Below, one piece after another: positions 17,149-26,421 of a DNA stretch of 64,000 nt. Position numbers and translations under genes: made by a program. Within the stretch, counting starts at the first letter, position 1. The number at the start of each line of letters is the position of its first letter. This stretch comes from Longispora sp040681875 (lineage in GTDB: Bacteria > Actinomycetota > Actinomycetes > Mycobacteriales > Micromonosporaceae), in assembly GCF_040681875.1 (NCBI RefSeq), contig NZ_JBFAZP010000001.1:1-64000 (forward strand), written 5' to 3'. The notes beneath the pieces were generated by a model. That model was not told the origin of the DNA. It ran no database searches and saw nothing but the letters and a program-made list of their open reading frames with translations.

Positions 17149-20100
17149 GTGAAATCCTCGGTGTTGGCACGAACATCCCTCGCGACCGCCCTCACGGTCA
17201 TCGCCGTACTCCTGGCAACTCCTCCCCAGCTGGCCACCGCCGCGCCCGGCGACGTTGTCGACGGCAAAGCCCGCTTCCAGGTCCTTAGCCCGACCCTGAT
17301 CCGGATGGAGTATGCCGGAGACACCTCCTTCGAGAACCGCCCCACCTTCAACGCCGCCAACCGGGCCATGCCCGCACCCGCGTTCACCACCGCGGTGGAG
17401 GGCGGCTACCGGATTATTCGCACCGGCAAGCTGACCATGCGCTACCTGCAGAACTCCGGCCCCTTCACCGCCGCGAACGTGGCGGTCGACCTCACGGTCG
17501 GCACTCAGCCCGTGACCGCCCGACCGTACGCTCAGGGTGCCGGAGCATGTGCCCACGCGGCAGGGTGTGAGGCTGAGAAGCTCACGCTCACCGGCGGGGC
17601 CTCCGTCGCCAGTGACCACTCCGGCTCGACCGGGGGCGCGTTCGTCGCCGGGCTGACCGGCACCGGGGCTACGATCGGCTGGTCCGCCTCACCGCCGGCC
17701 GCCGGTAGCTACGCCGTGCAGTTTCGCTACGCCAACTCCACCGGCGGCGACGGCCAGAACACGACCCGGACGATGACCCTGAACGCCGGCGGCACCACAC
17801 GTCAGGTGAGCCTGCCGGTCACCGCGAACTGGGACACCTGGGCGGTCTCGTCCACCACCGTCACTCTGCCCGCCGGTTCGAGCGCCGTGTCGCTGGCCTG
17901 CGGGACCGCCGACAGCTGCAACGTCAACATCGACTCCGTAGCTGTCACCCCCGTCGGAGCCACCTACCCGAGTCCCACGCAGGGTCCGGCGTCGGCCAAC
18001 CTCGGCGGCTGGCGGCGTGGACTGGACGGACAGAACGGCCCGGTCCCGATGGCCGACGGCCTGCTGTCACGCGACGGCTCCTACCTGCTCGACGACACGA
18101 CGACGGCGATCATCAACACCGACGGCACCGAAACCGCCCGCCCGGGACACAGCGGGCAGCCCTACCAGGACGGCTACTTCTTCGGGTACGGCCACGACTA
18201 CCGCCAGGGCCTCAAGGACCTGCGCGACCTCACCGGCCCAGCCGTCCTGCTACCCCGCTCGGCGTTCGGGAACTGGTACTCGCGCTACCAGGCGTACAAG
18301 GACAGCGACTACCGCGACACCCTCATCCCGGGCTTCCGCAACCACCAGGTTCCCCTCGACACACTCGTCGTGGACACCGACTGGAAGTCGCCCAACGCCT
18401 GGAACGGCTGGGAATGGAACCAGAACCTGTTCCCCGACCCCAAGGGCTTCATGACCTGGGCCGCGGGACAGGGACTGAAGGTGTCGCTCAACGTGCACCC
18501 CAGCATCGCCACCGGCGACCCGAAATACTCCGCCACCTCGCAGACCGCCGGAGGAACGCTCGTCAACGCCGACTGCTACGGCATCGGCGCCTGCAAGGTG
18601 TTCGACTTCCGCAACCCGGCACACCTGCGCGCCTACTTCGACCTGCACACCGCCATCGAACAACAGCAGGGCCAGCCGATCTGGTGGCTCGACCAGAGCC
18701 TCGGCGAGGCGGCGCCCACCCGGGCGGGCATGACGGCGGACAGTTGGATCAACGCCCGGTACGCCGCACGCGAAGACGCCGCCGGCCGCCGTGGGTTCGT
18801 CCTGGCCCGCATCGGCGGCAACGGCTCGGACTACAGCACGTTCACCCCGCCGCCCACCGGTGCGTGGGGCGAGCACCGCTCTGCCATCCACTTCACCGGA
18901 GACACCTCGCCCAGCTGGTCGATGCTGTCCTACGAGGCGTACTTCACCACCCGGGAGGGCAGCGGCATCGGCATGCCCTACGTCTCCCACGACATCACCG
19001 GGTTCAACGGCGCCCCCGCCGCGGACCTCTACGCCCGGTGGATCCAGTTCGGCGCGTTCCAGCCCATCCTGCGCATCCACTCCTCCGACACCTCCGCCAG
19101 CCGGCTGCCCTGGGACGTGGGCGGCGCGGGAGGGGCGTCGGCGGAGAAGTTCCTGCGACTGCGCGAAGCCCTGATCCCCTACACCTACACCCTCGCCCGC
19201 CAGGCCACCGACACCGGACTGCCCATCGTCCGCGGCCTCTACCTCAACTACCCCGAACACAACGAGGCATACGCCTACGACCGCCAGTACCTCTACGGTG
19301 ACGACGTCCTCGTCGCCCCGGTCACCACAGCCGGCACCGGAACCGTCAACACCACCGTGTGGTTCCCGCCCGGCACCTGGACGGACTACTTCACCGGCCG
19401 CACCTACACCGGCCCGTCCACCGCACAGGTCGCCACCACCCTGGACACCATGCCGGTGTTCCTACGGTCCGGCGGCATCATGCCCACCCGCACCGACTAC
19501 GTCGACCACGCCAACCAGAAACCCCTCAACCAGGTCACCCTCGACGTCGCCGCCGGAGGCAACGGCACCTTCGGGCTCTACGAGGACGCCGGAGAAGGCA
19601 ACGCCTACCGCAGCGGCGAGTCCGCCAACACCCCCATCGCCTACACCGACAGCTCACACCAACTCACCATCAGTCCCCGCCAGGGAACGTTCCCCGGAGC
19701 CGTGGCCAACCGCGCCTGGACGGCGAAGTTCCGCAACGTCCCCAGCGCACCCTCGCAGGTCACCGTCAACGGCGCCGCCGTCACCGGACACACCTACAAC
19801 GCCACCACCCGGACTCTGACCGTCACCACGAACAGCCAACCGGCCACGGCCACCACCACCATCGCCTACACCCCCGGCATGGGCACCAGCACCGGTCCTG
19901 TCATCGGCGTGGGCAGCAACCGGTGCGTCGACATCCCCAACGCCAACCCCGCCGACGGAAGCCCGCTACAGCTGTACGACAGTAACGGCAGTACCGCCCA
20001 AACCTGGTCCCTCAACTCCGACGGCACACTGCGCGCGCTGGGCAAGTGCGCAGACGTCGCCGGCGGCGCCGGCACCGACGGCGCGGTCGTGCAGCTCTAC

Positions 20101-20271
20101 ACCTGCAGCGGCACCCCCGCGCAGAAGTGGAACTACAACGCCACGACGAAAACCCTTACAAGCATGGGCAAGTGCCTCGACGCCAACGGCGGCGCCACCA
20201 CCAACGGCACCAAACTCATCATCTGGACCTGCCACGGCGGACCCAACCAACAATGGAACCCACCCGCCTAA
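17149..20271 (+). CDS. Secreted multidomain GH31 glycosidase with ricin lectin domain
   Basis: A 1040-residue exoenzyme acting on alpha-linked glucans or galactosides. The GTG at 17149 is chosen over the longer frame because AAAGGAA precedes it and a signal peptide starts there (VKSSVLARTSL, hydrophobic core, TAA cleavage near residue 32). A CBM6/35-like module (about residues 125-270) is inserted in the N-terminal sandwich. The GH31 barrel has GNWYSRYQAY, the nucleophile D515 in WWLDQS and the acid/base D585 in FTGDTS. A C-terminal beta-sandwich follows (VFLRSGGIMP). Residues about 915-1040 are a ricin-type lectin with three CxD...QxW repeats. It probably works with the GH27 enzyme on plant polysaccharide. 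Exact linkage specificity cannot be read from the sequence. Confidence 0.9.
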   Translation: MKSSVLARTSLATALTVIAVLLATPPQLATAAPGDVVDGKARFQVLSPTLIRMEYAGDTSFENRPTFNAANRAMPAPAFTTAVEGGYRIIRTGKLTMRYLQNSGPFTAANVAVDLTVGTQPVTARPYAQGAGACAHAAGCEAEKLTLTGGASVASDHSGSTGGAFVAGLTGTGATIGWSASPPAAGSYAVQFRYANSTGGDGQNTTRTMTLNAGGTTRQVSLPVTANWDTWAVSSTTVTLPAGSSAVSLACGTADSCNVNIDSVAVTPVGATYPSPTQGPASANLGGWRRGLDGQNGPVPMADGLLSRDGSYLLDDTTTAIINTDGTETARPGHSGQPYQDGYFFGYGHDYRQGLKDLRDLTGPAVLLPRSAFGNWYSRYQAYKDSDYRDTLIPGFRNHQVPLDTLVVDTDWKSPNAWNGWEWNQNLFPDPKGFMTWAAGQGLKVSLNVHPSIATGDPKYSATSQTAGGTLVNADCYGIGACKVFDFRNPAHLRAYFDLHTAIEQQQGQPIWWLDQSLGEAAPTRAGMTADSWINARYAAREDAAGRRGFVLARIGGNGSDYSTFTPPPTGAWGEHRSAIHFTGDTSPSWSMLSYEAYFTTREGSGIGMPYVSHDITGFNGAPAADLYARWIQFGAFQPILRIHSSDTSASRLPWDVGGAGGASAEKFLRLREALIPYTYTLARQATDTGLPIVRGLYLNYPEHNEAYAYDRQYLYGDDVLVAPVTTAGTGTVNTTVWFPPGTWTDYFTGRTYTGPSTAQVATTLDTMPVFLRSGGIMPTRTDYVDHANQKPLNQVTLDVAAGGNGTFGLYEDAGEGNAYRSGESANTPIAYTDSSHQLTISPRQGTFPGAVANRAWTAKFRNVPSAPSQVTVNGAAVTGHTYNATTRTLTVTTNSQPATATTTIAYTPGMGTSTGPVIGVGSNRCVDIPNANPADGSPLQLYDSNGSTAQTWSLNSDGTLRALGKCADVAGGAGTDGAVVQLYTCSGTPAQKWNYNATTKTLTSMGKCLDANGGATTNGTKLIIWTCHGGPNQQWNPPA

Positions 20272-20689
20272 ACCCTGAAAGCCAGGCAACGCCCCAATAG
20301 CCCTGACCAGACGACCAACACAGAACCGTCAGTCGTGCGGCACAGTTCGCCAGAGTTGGGAAGGGCACGGAACCCACCAGCCCTTCCCATCTCGGTCGCG
20401 CAGAGAAGGCCGATTGACTGCTGCACCTGCCCCGATGGGAGCACCCCTGCACGGTGGCGGTGTCGATCGATCAGCTGGACCGGCACGCTATTGGCGTACC
20501 GAAACCGGAAACCGCCTGCTGAACTTCGTCGGCAGCCATTCAGATCGTTGCACCCCGCCCCTCCCACAGGTCCAACACCGAAGGTCAGAGCCTATTTCAC
20601 ACGTCATCCCTCGCATGCCCAATGTGCCCGGACTAGCTACTCCTGGCGGCCACCCCAACGCGATCCAACGCCCTGACCTGGGCTTTTAC

Positions 20690-21079
20690 TACCAGCTGGA
20701 CGTGACGCCTCGACTCTCGAGACAGTCATGGCCGCGATCTGGGTACCCCGCCCGATCGGACGACCACGGGTCCGGCCCGACCGTCGTCATGGCCGACAGA
20801 TGCCTACTCGCCTCGGGCGATCCGCCACCACCTACGACGCCGAGGTATCCGGGCGGTCATCCCGCAGCAGTCCGACCAGGTCGCCCACCGCAAACGCCGC
20901 GGCCGGTCCGGCGGCCGACCGCTGGACTTCGACCGCGACGCCTACCAGCACCGCAACACCGTCGAACGCTGCATCAACGCCTCAAACAATGGCGCGGCCT
21001 CGCCACCCGCTCCGATAAGACCGCCACCATCCACCGAGCCGGACTTCTCATCGCCGACATCTCCTTCTGGTCAGCATGA
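20690..21079 (+). pseudogene. IS5-family transposase remnant
   Basis: Pieces of one transposase C-terminal half appear in three successive frames. AAIWVPRPIGRPRVRPDR is near 20730, AIRHHLRRRGIRAVIP and DAYQHRNTVERCIN lie at 20817-20970, and LKQWRGLATRSDKTA follows near 20985. A one-base deletion inside INRLKQW separates the last two. The pattern RNTVERCIN.LKQWRGLATR is typical of actinobacterial IS5 transposases. The N-terminal half is missing and frameshifts interrupt the rest, so it is inactive. The remainder of 20272-21242 shows nothing else recognisable. Confidence 0.8.
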
Positions 21080-21242
21080 TCCAGAAGAAACGCCCTAGCT
21101 GGGGGTAACGGACCCGAGCGGCGGGTCCTCGGCGGCGTCGCGTGGACGGGTGCCGGGCCGACAGCGCCGGAAGTCGCGACCCGGCGGTTCGACAGCGGGT
21201 CGCAACTTTCGGCTCTCCCCCGGGCCGGACGGTGTCGGTAGA

Positions 21243-22448
21243 GTGATCCGGGTGGATCCCCGCCGCTGGTCGCCGGCGACCCGGTCGTTCGTGTTCGATT
21301 CCGCGCTCGGTGTGTTCGCGGCGCTGGTCGCGGTGTACGAGCCCGTGTGCGACACCGCCAGGGGTCTGGTGCCGTGGCAGCCATGGGGCCAGCTGCTCGG
21401 CTGCGTCGCCGGGCTAGCGCTGATCCCGCGCCGCCGGTCCCCGGCCTGCTCGGCGGCGGTGGTCTTCGCGCTGTCGGTGGGCTTCCCGTCCGTCGCGGTG
21501 TACTTCGCCGGCTACGCGGTCGCCGCCCACGTCACCGACCGGCGGCTGGCCTGGCCGCTGCTGGCCGCGCTGGCCCTGACCATCTCCAGCCCGTGGAACG
21601 GCCCCGGTCCGCTGGACGTGCTCGGCGGGGCGCTGTTCGTGTTGTTCTGGGGGGCGATCGGCCAGTACCAGCGCTCCCGGCGCGGCCTGATCCGGACGCA
21701 CGCCGAACGGGCCGAGCGCGCCGAACGTGAGCAGCACCTGCACGCCGAGCGGGCCCGGCTGCTGGAACGGGCCCGGCTGGCCGGAGAGATGCACGACATG
21801 ATCACCCACCGGGTGAGCCTGATGGTGCTCCAGGCCGGCTCGCTGCGGACCCGGGCCCCCGACGAGGAGGTCCGGGCTGCCGCCGAGGAGCTGCGCCGGG
21901 TCGGCTGCACCGCGCTGGCCGAGCTGCGAGACCTGGTCGAGGTACTGCGGTCGGAGCCCGGTGCCGAGCCGGCGATCAGCACCCGGCCGGTGGTCCTGGA
22001 CCTGTCCGGGCTGGTCGCCGAATCCCGGGCCGCCGGGGTCGCCGTCGAGCTGACAGTCGAGGGGCTGCCCGCGCCGACCGTGCCGGCGGTGGACCGCACC
22101 GGGTGCCGGGTCGTCCAGGAGGCCCTGACCAACGTGCACAAACACGCACCCGGGGCGCGGGTCGACATCCGGGTGCACTACGGCGCCGGGCAGGTCCGGC
22201 TCGTCGTGGCCAACACGGCGGACCCGGACGGTTCCGGGATCGCGCTCGGCCCCGGGGGCAGCGGCCTGCTCGGGCTGCGGCAGCGGGTGCAGTTGGTGCA
22301 GGGGACGTTCGACGCCGGTCCGACCGCAGAGGGTGGCTTCCGGGTCGAGGCCTTTCTGCCCACCGTGGAGGACGGCGGTCACGCCGACGGAGCCGGGGGC
22401 GTGCACCGGGCCGAGGTGGCCCCGTCCAACCCGGAGGTGGCGGCATGA
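21243..22448 (+). CDS. NarL-type sensor histidine kinase
   Basis: A 401-residue membrane kinase starting at GTG 21243 (GTG 21252 is an alternative; no strong ribosome site is visible). Residues about 15-140 contain four to five hydrophobic segments forming a compact membrane sensor with short loops. A coiled-coil linker follows (AERAERAEREQHLHAERARLLERARLAGE). The HisKA_3 dimerisation domain carries the phosphate-accepting H184 in GEMHDMITHRVS. The ATPase domain shows QEALTNVHKHAP (N box) and GSGLLGLRQRV (G box). The final 30 residues are an unstructured tail. The stop overlaps the regulator start as ATGA. The stimulus is unknown; the adjacent exoprotein genes are possible targets. Confidence 0.9.
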   Translation: MIRVDPRRWSPATRSFVFDSALGVFAALVAVYEPVCDTARGLVPWQPWGQLLGCVAGLALIPRRRSPACSAAVVFALSVGFPSVAVYFAGYAVAAHVTDRRLAWPLLAALALTISSPWNGPGPLDVLGGALFVLFWGAIGQYQRSRRGLIRTHAERAERAEREQHLHAERARLLERARLAGEMHDMITHRVSLMVLQAGSLRTRAPDEEVRAAAEELRRVGCTALAELRDLVEVLRSEPGAEPAISTRPVVLDLSGLVAESRAAGVAVELTVEGLPAPTVPAVDRTGCRVVQEALTNVHKHAPGARVDIRVHYGAGQVRLVVANTADPDGSGIALGPGGSGLLGLRQRVQLVQGTFDAGPTAEGGFRVEAFLPTVEDGGHADGAGGVHRAEVAPSNPEVAA

Positions 22449-23095
22449 TCCGGGTCCTGGTGGTCGACGACGAGCGGCTGGTCTGCGCCCACCTGCGCCG
22501 GATCCTGGAGGCCGCCGAGGACATGACCGTGGTCGGCGAGGCGTACGACGGCGCGGAGGCCGCCGAGGCGATCATCCGGCACCGGCCCGACGTCGTGCTG
22601 CTCGACCTGCGGATGCCCACCGTGGACGGCCTGGCCACCGTCGAGTGGACCCGCAAGCTGCGCGACCCGCCGAGAGTCGTCGCGCTGACCACGTTCGGGC
22701 TGGACGAGTACGTGCTGCGGGTGCTGCGGGCCGGGGCGGCCGGATTCCTGCTCAAGGACACCCCGCCTGAGGACCTGATCAGCCTGGTCCGGGTCGCCGC
22801 CGACGGGCACGTGGTGCTCTCCCCCGCCGTGACTCGGGCCCTGGTCAGCGGCCAGGCGGACCGGCAGTCGGCCCGGACCCGGGCGCTGGCCCTGGTCGCC
22901 GAGCTGACCGGGCGGGAGGTCGAGGTGCTGACCTGCGTCGGTGAGGGGTTGTCCAACGAGCAGATCGCCGGCAGGTTGTACCTGAGCAAGGCGACGGTCA
23001 AGAGCTACGTGTCCCGGATCCTGACCCGACTCGGCTGCGCCAACCGGACCCAGGCGGGCCTGCTCGCCTACGACGCGGACCTGGTGCGCCGGTAG
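22445..23095 (+). CDS. NarL/LuxR-family response regulator
   Basis: A 216-residue partner of the upstream kinase, overlapping it by four bases (ATGA). The receiver domain has the acidic pair VDDE at the N-terminus, the phosphorylation site D54 in VLLDLRMP and the LLKDT lysine. The C-terminal LuxR-type helix-turn-helix begins LTGREVEVLTCVGEGLSNEQIA and continues LSKATVKSYVSRILTRL. It should act as a phosphorylation-dependent DNA-binding transcription factor. Confidence 0.94.
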   Translation: MIRVLVVDDERLVCAHLRRILEAAEDMTVVGEAYDGAEAAEAIIRHRPDVVLLDLRMPTVDGLATVEWTRKLRDPPRVVALTTFGLDEYVLRVLRAGAAGFLLKDTPPEDLISLVRVAADGHVVLSPAVTRALVSGQADRQSARTRALALVAELTGREVEVLTCVGEGLSNEQIAGRLYLSKATVKSYVSRILTRLGCANRTQAGLLAYDADLVRR

Positions 23096-23160
23096 GTCCC
23101 GGCCGGACCGAGAGCCGGGACGGTCAGCCACCCGGCTGGCAGCCGCTGGACGGTGTGGCA

Positions 23161-23200
23161 GGCCGTCCGGGGCGGGTCGGTCCCACCGCCCCGGACGGCC
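23161..23200. terminator. Bidirectional terminator between convergent genes
   Basis: A perfect 15-bp stem, GGCCGTCCGGGGCGG with CCGCCCCGGACGGCC, and a 10-base loop. It lies between the response regulator (stop 23095) and the opposing repeat-protein gene (stop 23206), so it can serve both. Confidence 0.7.
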
Positions 23201-23205
23201 GCGCT

Positions 23206-24162
23206 TCACGTCAGGCAGATCTGCCGGGTGTAGTCGGCCACCCCGGTGTCCCAGGAGGCATCCAGGCCGCCCTCCTTCACCCACACCGTCTGGTTGGTGC
23301 GCAGCACCCCGACCCGGGTACCGGTCAGGGCCAGCTCGGACACGTCGGTGGCGATCCCGTAGTTCCACAGCGCGCTGACGGAGCCCTCCTTGACCCACAC
23401 CCTCCCATCGGTGCGCACCACGCCGATCCGGTACCCGGACATCGCGAGCTGCCGCACCCCGGTCGCGACCCCGTAGTCCCACGACGCGCCGACGGAACCC
23501 TCCTTAACCCACACCCTCCCGTCAGTGCGCACCACGCCGATCCGGTAGCCCGACAGCACGACCTGAGCGACCTGGTCAGCCACCCCGGTGTCCCAGGACG
23601 CGTCCAGGCCGCCCTGCTTGACCCAGACGGTGCGGTCACGGCGGAGCACCGCGATCCGGTCCCCGGACAGGACCAGGTCGCTGACGTAGTCGGCCACGAC
23701 GACCCAGGACGCGCCCAGACCGCCCTCCTTCACCAGGGCCAGGCCGTCGGACGTGACGACCCCGATCCGGCCACGACCGGCATCGAGGCGCAGCTTCACC
23801 GCTCCCCGGTACTCCTCGACCCAGGACGCGTCCGGCTGGCCCTCCTTGACGAGCGCCCGACCGTCGGTCAGGAGTACCCCGATCCGGTTTCCGGCGAGGC
23901 TCAGCGCCGACACCGCGTCGTGCTGGATCCCACCCCACGGCGCGCTCACCGCGCCCTCCTTGACGATCGCGGTGCCGTCGAGGCGCAGGGCGCCGATCCG
24001 GGGGCCGGCGTACAGGCCCAGCTCACGGGTCACGGTCAGGGTCGGCGCGACCGGGCGGTCGGAGCTCGGCGGGGAGGCCGCCGCGGGGCCAATGGCGACA
24101 GCCGCGGGAGACAGGAGCGCCGCGATCAGCACGGCACCCAGGGATGTTGCTCTCCGTCGCAT
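23206..24162 (-). CDS. Secreted seven-repeat propeller-like protein (VKEG repeats)
   Basis: A 318-residue exoprotein starting MRRRATSLG; AGGAG lies upstream. The signal peptide ends near AAAS at residue 29. The mature chain is seven repeats of about 39 residues. Each follows RIGVLRTDGRVWVKEG...ASWDYGVA, with the VKEG (once VKQG) and ASW/ALW positions conserved. Seven units of this size suggest a seven-bladed beta-propeller, probably sugar-binding like tectonin or tachylectin-type lectins; this is inference. There are no catalytic signatures. The near-identity of the fifth and sixth repeats suggests recent internal duplication. Confidence 0.8.
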   Translation of the reverse strand: MRRRATSLGAVLIAALLSPAAVAIGPAAASPPSSDRPVAPTLTVTRELGLYAGPRIGALRLDGTAIVKEGAVSAPWGGIQHDAVSALSLAGNRIGVLLTDGRALVKEGQPDASWVEEYRGAVKLRLDAGRGRIGVVTSDGLALVKEGGLGASWVVVADYVSDLVLSGDRIAVLRRDRTVWVKQGGLDASWDTGVADQVAQVVLSGYRIGVVRTDGRVWVKEGSVGASWDYGVATGVRQLAMSGYRIGVVRTDGRVWVKEGSVSALWNYGIATDVSELALTGTRVGVLRTNQTVWVKEGGLDASWDTGVADYTRQICLT

Positions 24163-25060
24163 AGGTGATCTCCTCACACATGGGGTGCCGCACTGCGCTG
24201 GCGGTACCCGGAAGGTTCGATGTGATGGGAGTATCTCCATGCCGCGACGGCGCCAACAATCCTCAAAGGACAGTAGCGCTGACATGGATCGCGATGCTAA
24301 GGCACCGGCTGGCGGGCCTCGCCGCCGAGCACGCGGTCCACCCTCGGCCAGGATCCGATTTCCGTGTTGATCTCCGATGGGGATGGGCGATGTGCGGAAC
24401 GTGTCTATCCGAGAGACGCGCGGTGGGCCGGCGCTGGCCCCGTTCGCGCGTGGCCACCGACCGAGTGTCTTGATCGTGAAGTCGGCCGTACAGCCCCGCG
24501 TGCCGGGCGACCCGTTGGACATCCGCACCGGGACGACAGCGACCGCCCTCCGGTTCCCCATCGGCGGGTCAGCCGCAGCGTGCATTGCCGGCAAGCCCGA
24601 CGATCGGGGGCGTCAGGAGCCACCGCTGCCTGAAGTCGCGTCACCAGAGCCCGTCCGCCGTGGTTGCGATGGCGACGGGACTACTCGGTGTATGAGGTCG
24701 AGGCTTTCGCGTCCTCGATCTGACAGGTGCCGCGCGCGGCAGGGTTTCTTCATTCGCAGTTCCCGGGGTGGTGACGGATGGCGGTTGAATGAATGCCCTC
24801 GGAATTCACTTTCGTTCACGGAAGCGCAAGTGCGCATGTCAGAACCGAGGTGAATTGATCTCCGATTAGTACCCACGGGTCACGCATTGTCACATTCACT
24901 GGTGCAGCCAGCAGCGCATTTTCTACGTGACCCGTGCTGCGGCGATGATCGCCTCGTGATTCGTTAGCGCCTACCGGACAGTTCTATTGCTTAATATTGA
25001 TCGCCGGACGTCAATTGACGCGAGGGGCCTTCGACCCTCGGAATTACAGGAGGAGTGAAG
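24163..25060. other. Divergent gap with a long inverted repeat
   Basis: About 900 bp with no convincing gene between the minus-strand repeat protein and a tiny plus-strand ORF. It holds an 11-bp inverted repeat (24874-24936) and the palindrome CGTCAATTGACG (25009-25020). A short hairpin, CGAGGG/CCCTCG (25021-25040), lies just upstream of the mini-ORF ribosome site. The right half is more A/T-rich, as for a promoter. Confidence 0.5.
24874..24936. repeat. Perfect 11-bp inverted repeat, 41-bp spacer
   Basis: CACGGGTCACG at 24874-24884 and CGTGACCCGTG at 24926-24936. The loop is long for a terminator and no gene ends nearby. It may be a dyad operator or an RNA stem in the leader of the downstream mini-ORF. 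Confidence 0.45.
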
Positions 25061-25165
25061 GTGAATCGAATTCGAAGTTTGTTGGTCGGGTTCGGCGTCG
25101 TGTTGGCCGTCGTGGTGATGGCACCGCAGGCCGCGCTGGCACGGAACCAGCCACCAGCCACCTAG
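25061..25165 (+). CDS. 34-residue signal-peptide-only mini-ORF
   Basis: A GTG start with an excellent ribosome site (AGGAGGAG, about 25048-25055). The product is a complete Sec signal peptide: basic N-region NRIRS, long hydrophobic core and APQAALA cleavage motif. It is followed by only seven residues, RNQPPAT, before TAG. It could be a secreted heptapeptide, a leader ORF, or the surviving start of a decayed exoprotein gene. The downstream 400 bp do not continue a recognisable domain. Confidence 0.5.
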   Translation: MNRIRSLLVGFGVVLAVVVMAPQAALARNQPPAT

Positions 25166-25580
25166 CTCAGCGTCGGGTCGGGCAGTGGACCTGGCCCGTC
25201 TGACCTGGGCGGGCATCGCCGTGGCGTCAAGCGCGGGCCCTCGTGTCCGGCCGCAGCCGCGCCGCTGCCGCAGACGGCCGATCGGGGACGCCCTTCGTCG
25301 GCGGCACCGCGGGGCCTGCCGCGGACGGGTTTGTGCTCACTCATGTGGACGTCCGGATCGATCGAACACGCAAACCACAGGAATCGATACCCTTGACCGC
25401 GTTGGGGCGAAGCGGTTCAGGAAGGTCCGCAGACTTCCATTCTCCTTTCACGCCGATCTGGTCATGCATGCCGCCATTGACCGGTACCGAAAAGCTGATC
25501 GACGACTATTGCATTGTGCTGCCCCGACGGGGATCCAAGGTCATTCCCATTCACGTCACGACGTACAGAGGAGAAGCTCA
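25166..25580. other. Gap between mini-ORF and small exoprotein gene
   Basis: About 415 bp in which no supported gene or clear terminator is visible. The end carries AGAGGAG, the ribosome site for the gene at 25581. Confidence 0.4.
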
Positions 25581-26177
25581 ATGCGCAGACCACTGACTCG
25601 GTGGAGAAGCACGATCTTCGCGACGATGCTGACAGCGACGCTGTCCGCGCTGGTGCTGGCCCTGCCCGGCACCGCGCAGGCCGCCCCCCACGCCGGCCGG
25701 CTCGACAGCTCGCTGACGGCGACGTTGCCGTCGGACGCCGCCAGCTCCACCGGCACGCTGCGGTTCACCATCCCGGCGGGCGTGGTCTCCCACACCTCCA
25801 CGACCCAGGGCGCCAGCACGACGGTCACCAAACTGCCGCACCAGGCGGGCTTGGTCGTCAACTGCACGCTCACCCCTGGCTCGCCGTTCCGCTACTACGG
25901 CGGGCCCGGCGGCGGAGGAGTCCAGGGCATCGCCAACGTCAACTGCGACGGAGTCGTAGCGCAGATCACCACCGAGGCCGCCCTGTTCCGCTACTCGACC
26001 CAGATCAGCTACAGCACCCGCACCGTCTACAACACCACAGTGGGGAACGCGTTGACGTCGGTCTCCCCGTTCCAGGCCGCCCAGTACAAGCTGGGCTCCA
26101 TCGCGACGATCACCTGGACCGCAGGCGGCTCCAGCAGCAGCACCCCGCTCATCTACGGTCCGACCGTGACGCTCTGA
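25581..26177 (+). CDS. Small secreted protein of unknown function
   Basis: A 198-residue exoprotein with AGAGGAG eight bases upstream of the ATG. The signal peptide has a basic start (MRRPLTRWR), a hydrophobic core (MLTATLSALVLALPG) and cleavage near TAQA, residue 34. The mature part is rich in Ser, Thr and Gly with alternating hydrophobic residues, consistent with an all-beta fold, and contains two cysteines (VVNCTL and NVNCDG) that can form one disulfide. No enzyme motif is recognised. A terminator lies 38 bp after the stop. Confidence 0.7.
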   Translation: MRRPLTRWRSTIFATMLTATLSALVLALPGTAQAAPHAGRLDSSLTATLPSDAASSTGTLRFTIPAGVVSHTSTTQGASTTVTKLPHQAGLVVNCTLTPGSPFRYYGGPGGGGVQGIANVNCDGVVAQITTEAALFRYSTQISYSTRTVYNTTVGNALTSVSPFQAAQYKLGSIATITWTAGGSSSSTPLIYGPTVTL

Positions 26178-26214
26178 CGATCGCTCCGTCGTCGCACCGG
26201 CTCCATCGAGCCGT

Positions 26215-26269
26215 GGCACCCCCCGGCCCGGCCGCCTCGTCTCACGGGGCGCCGCCGCCGGGGGGTGCC
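26215..26269. terminator. Bidirectional hairpin between convergent genes
   Basis: A perfect 13-bp stem, GGCACCCCCCGGC with GCCGGGGGGTGCC, and a 29-base GC-rich loop. It lies between the stops at 26177 (plus) and 26422 (minus). Confidence 0.55.
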
Positions 26270-26421
26270 CCGCTAGACGACCGGCCCACCGTTGACATCG
26301 AAGAGCCCGAGTGCACCAGGTCGTGGCGCACTCCCGCTGCGGGCCCCGTCGGCTGAGAAACAAGGCCGCGAGTGAAGGCGCAGCCGTGATCCGGGCGCCC
26401 CATACGTCGGGTGTCCCAGGG

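Noticed and set aside
24162..24594. N-terminal extension of the VKEG-repeat protein by 144 residues
   Set aside because: The ATG at 24162 has AGGAG and begins a signal peptide; the upstream part has no matching features.
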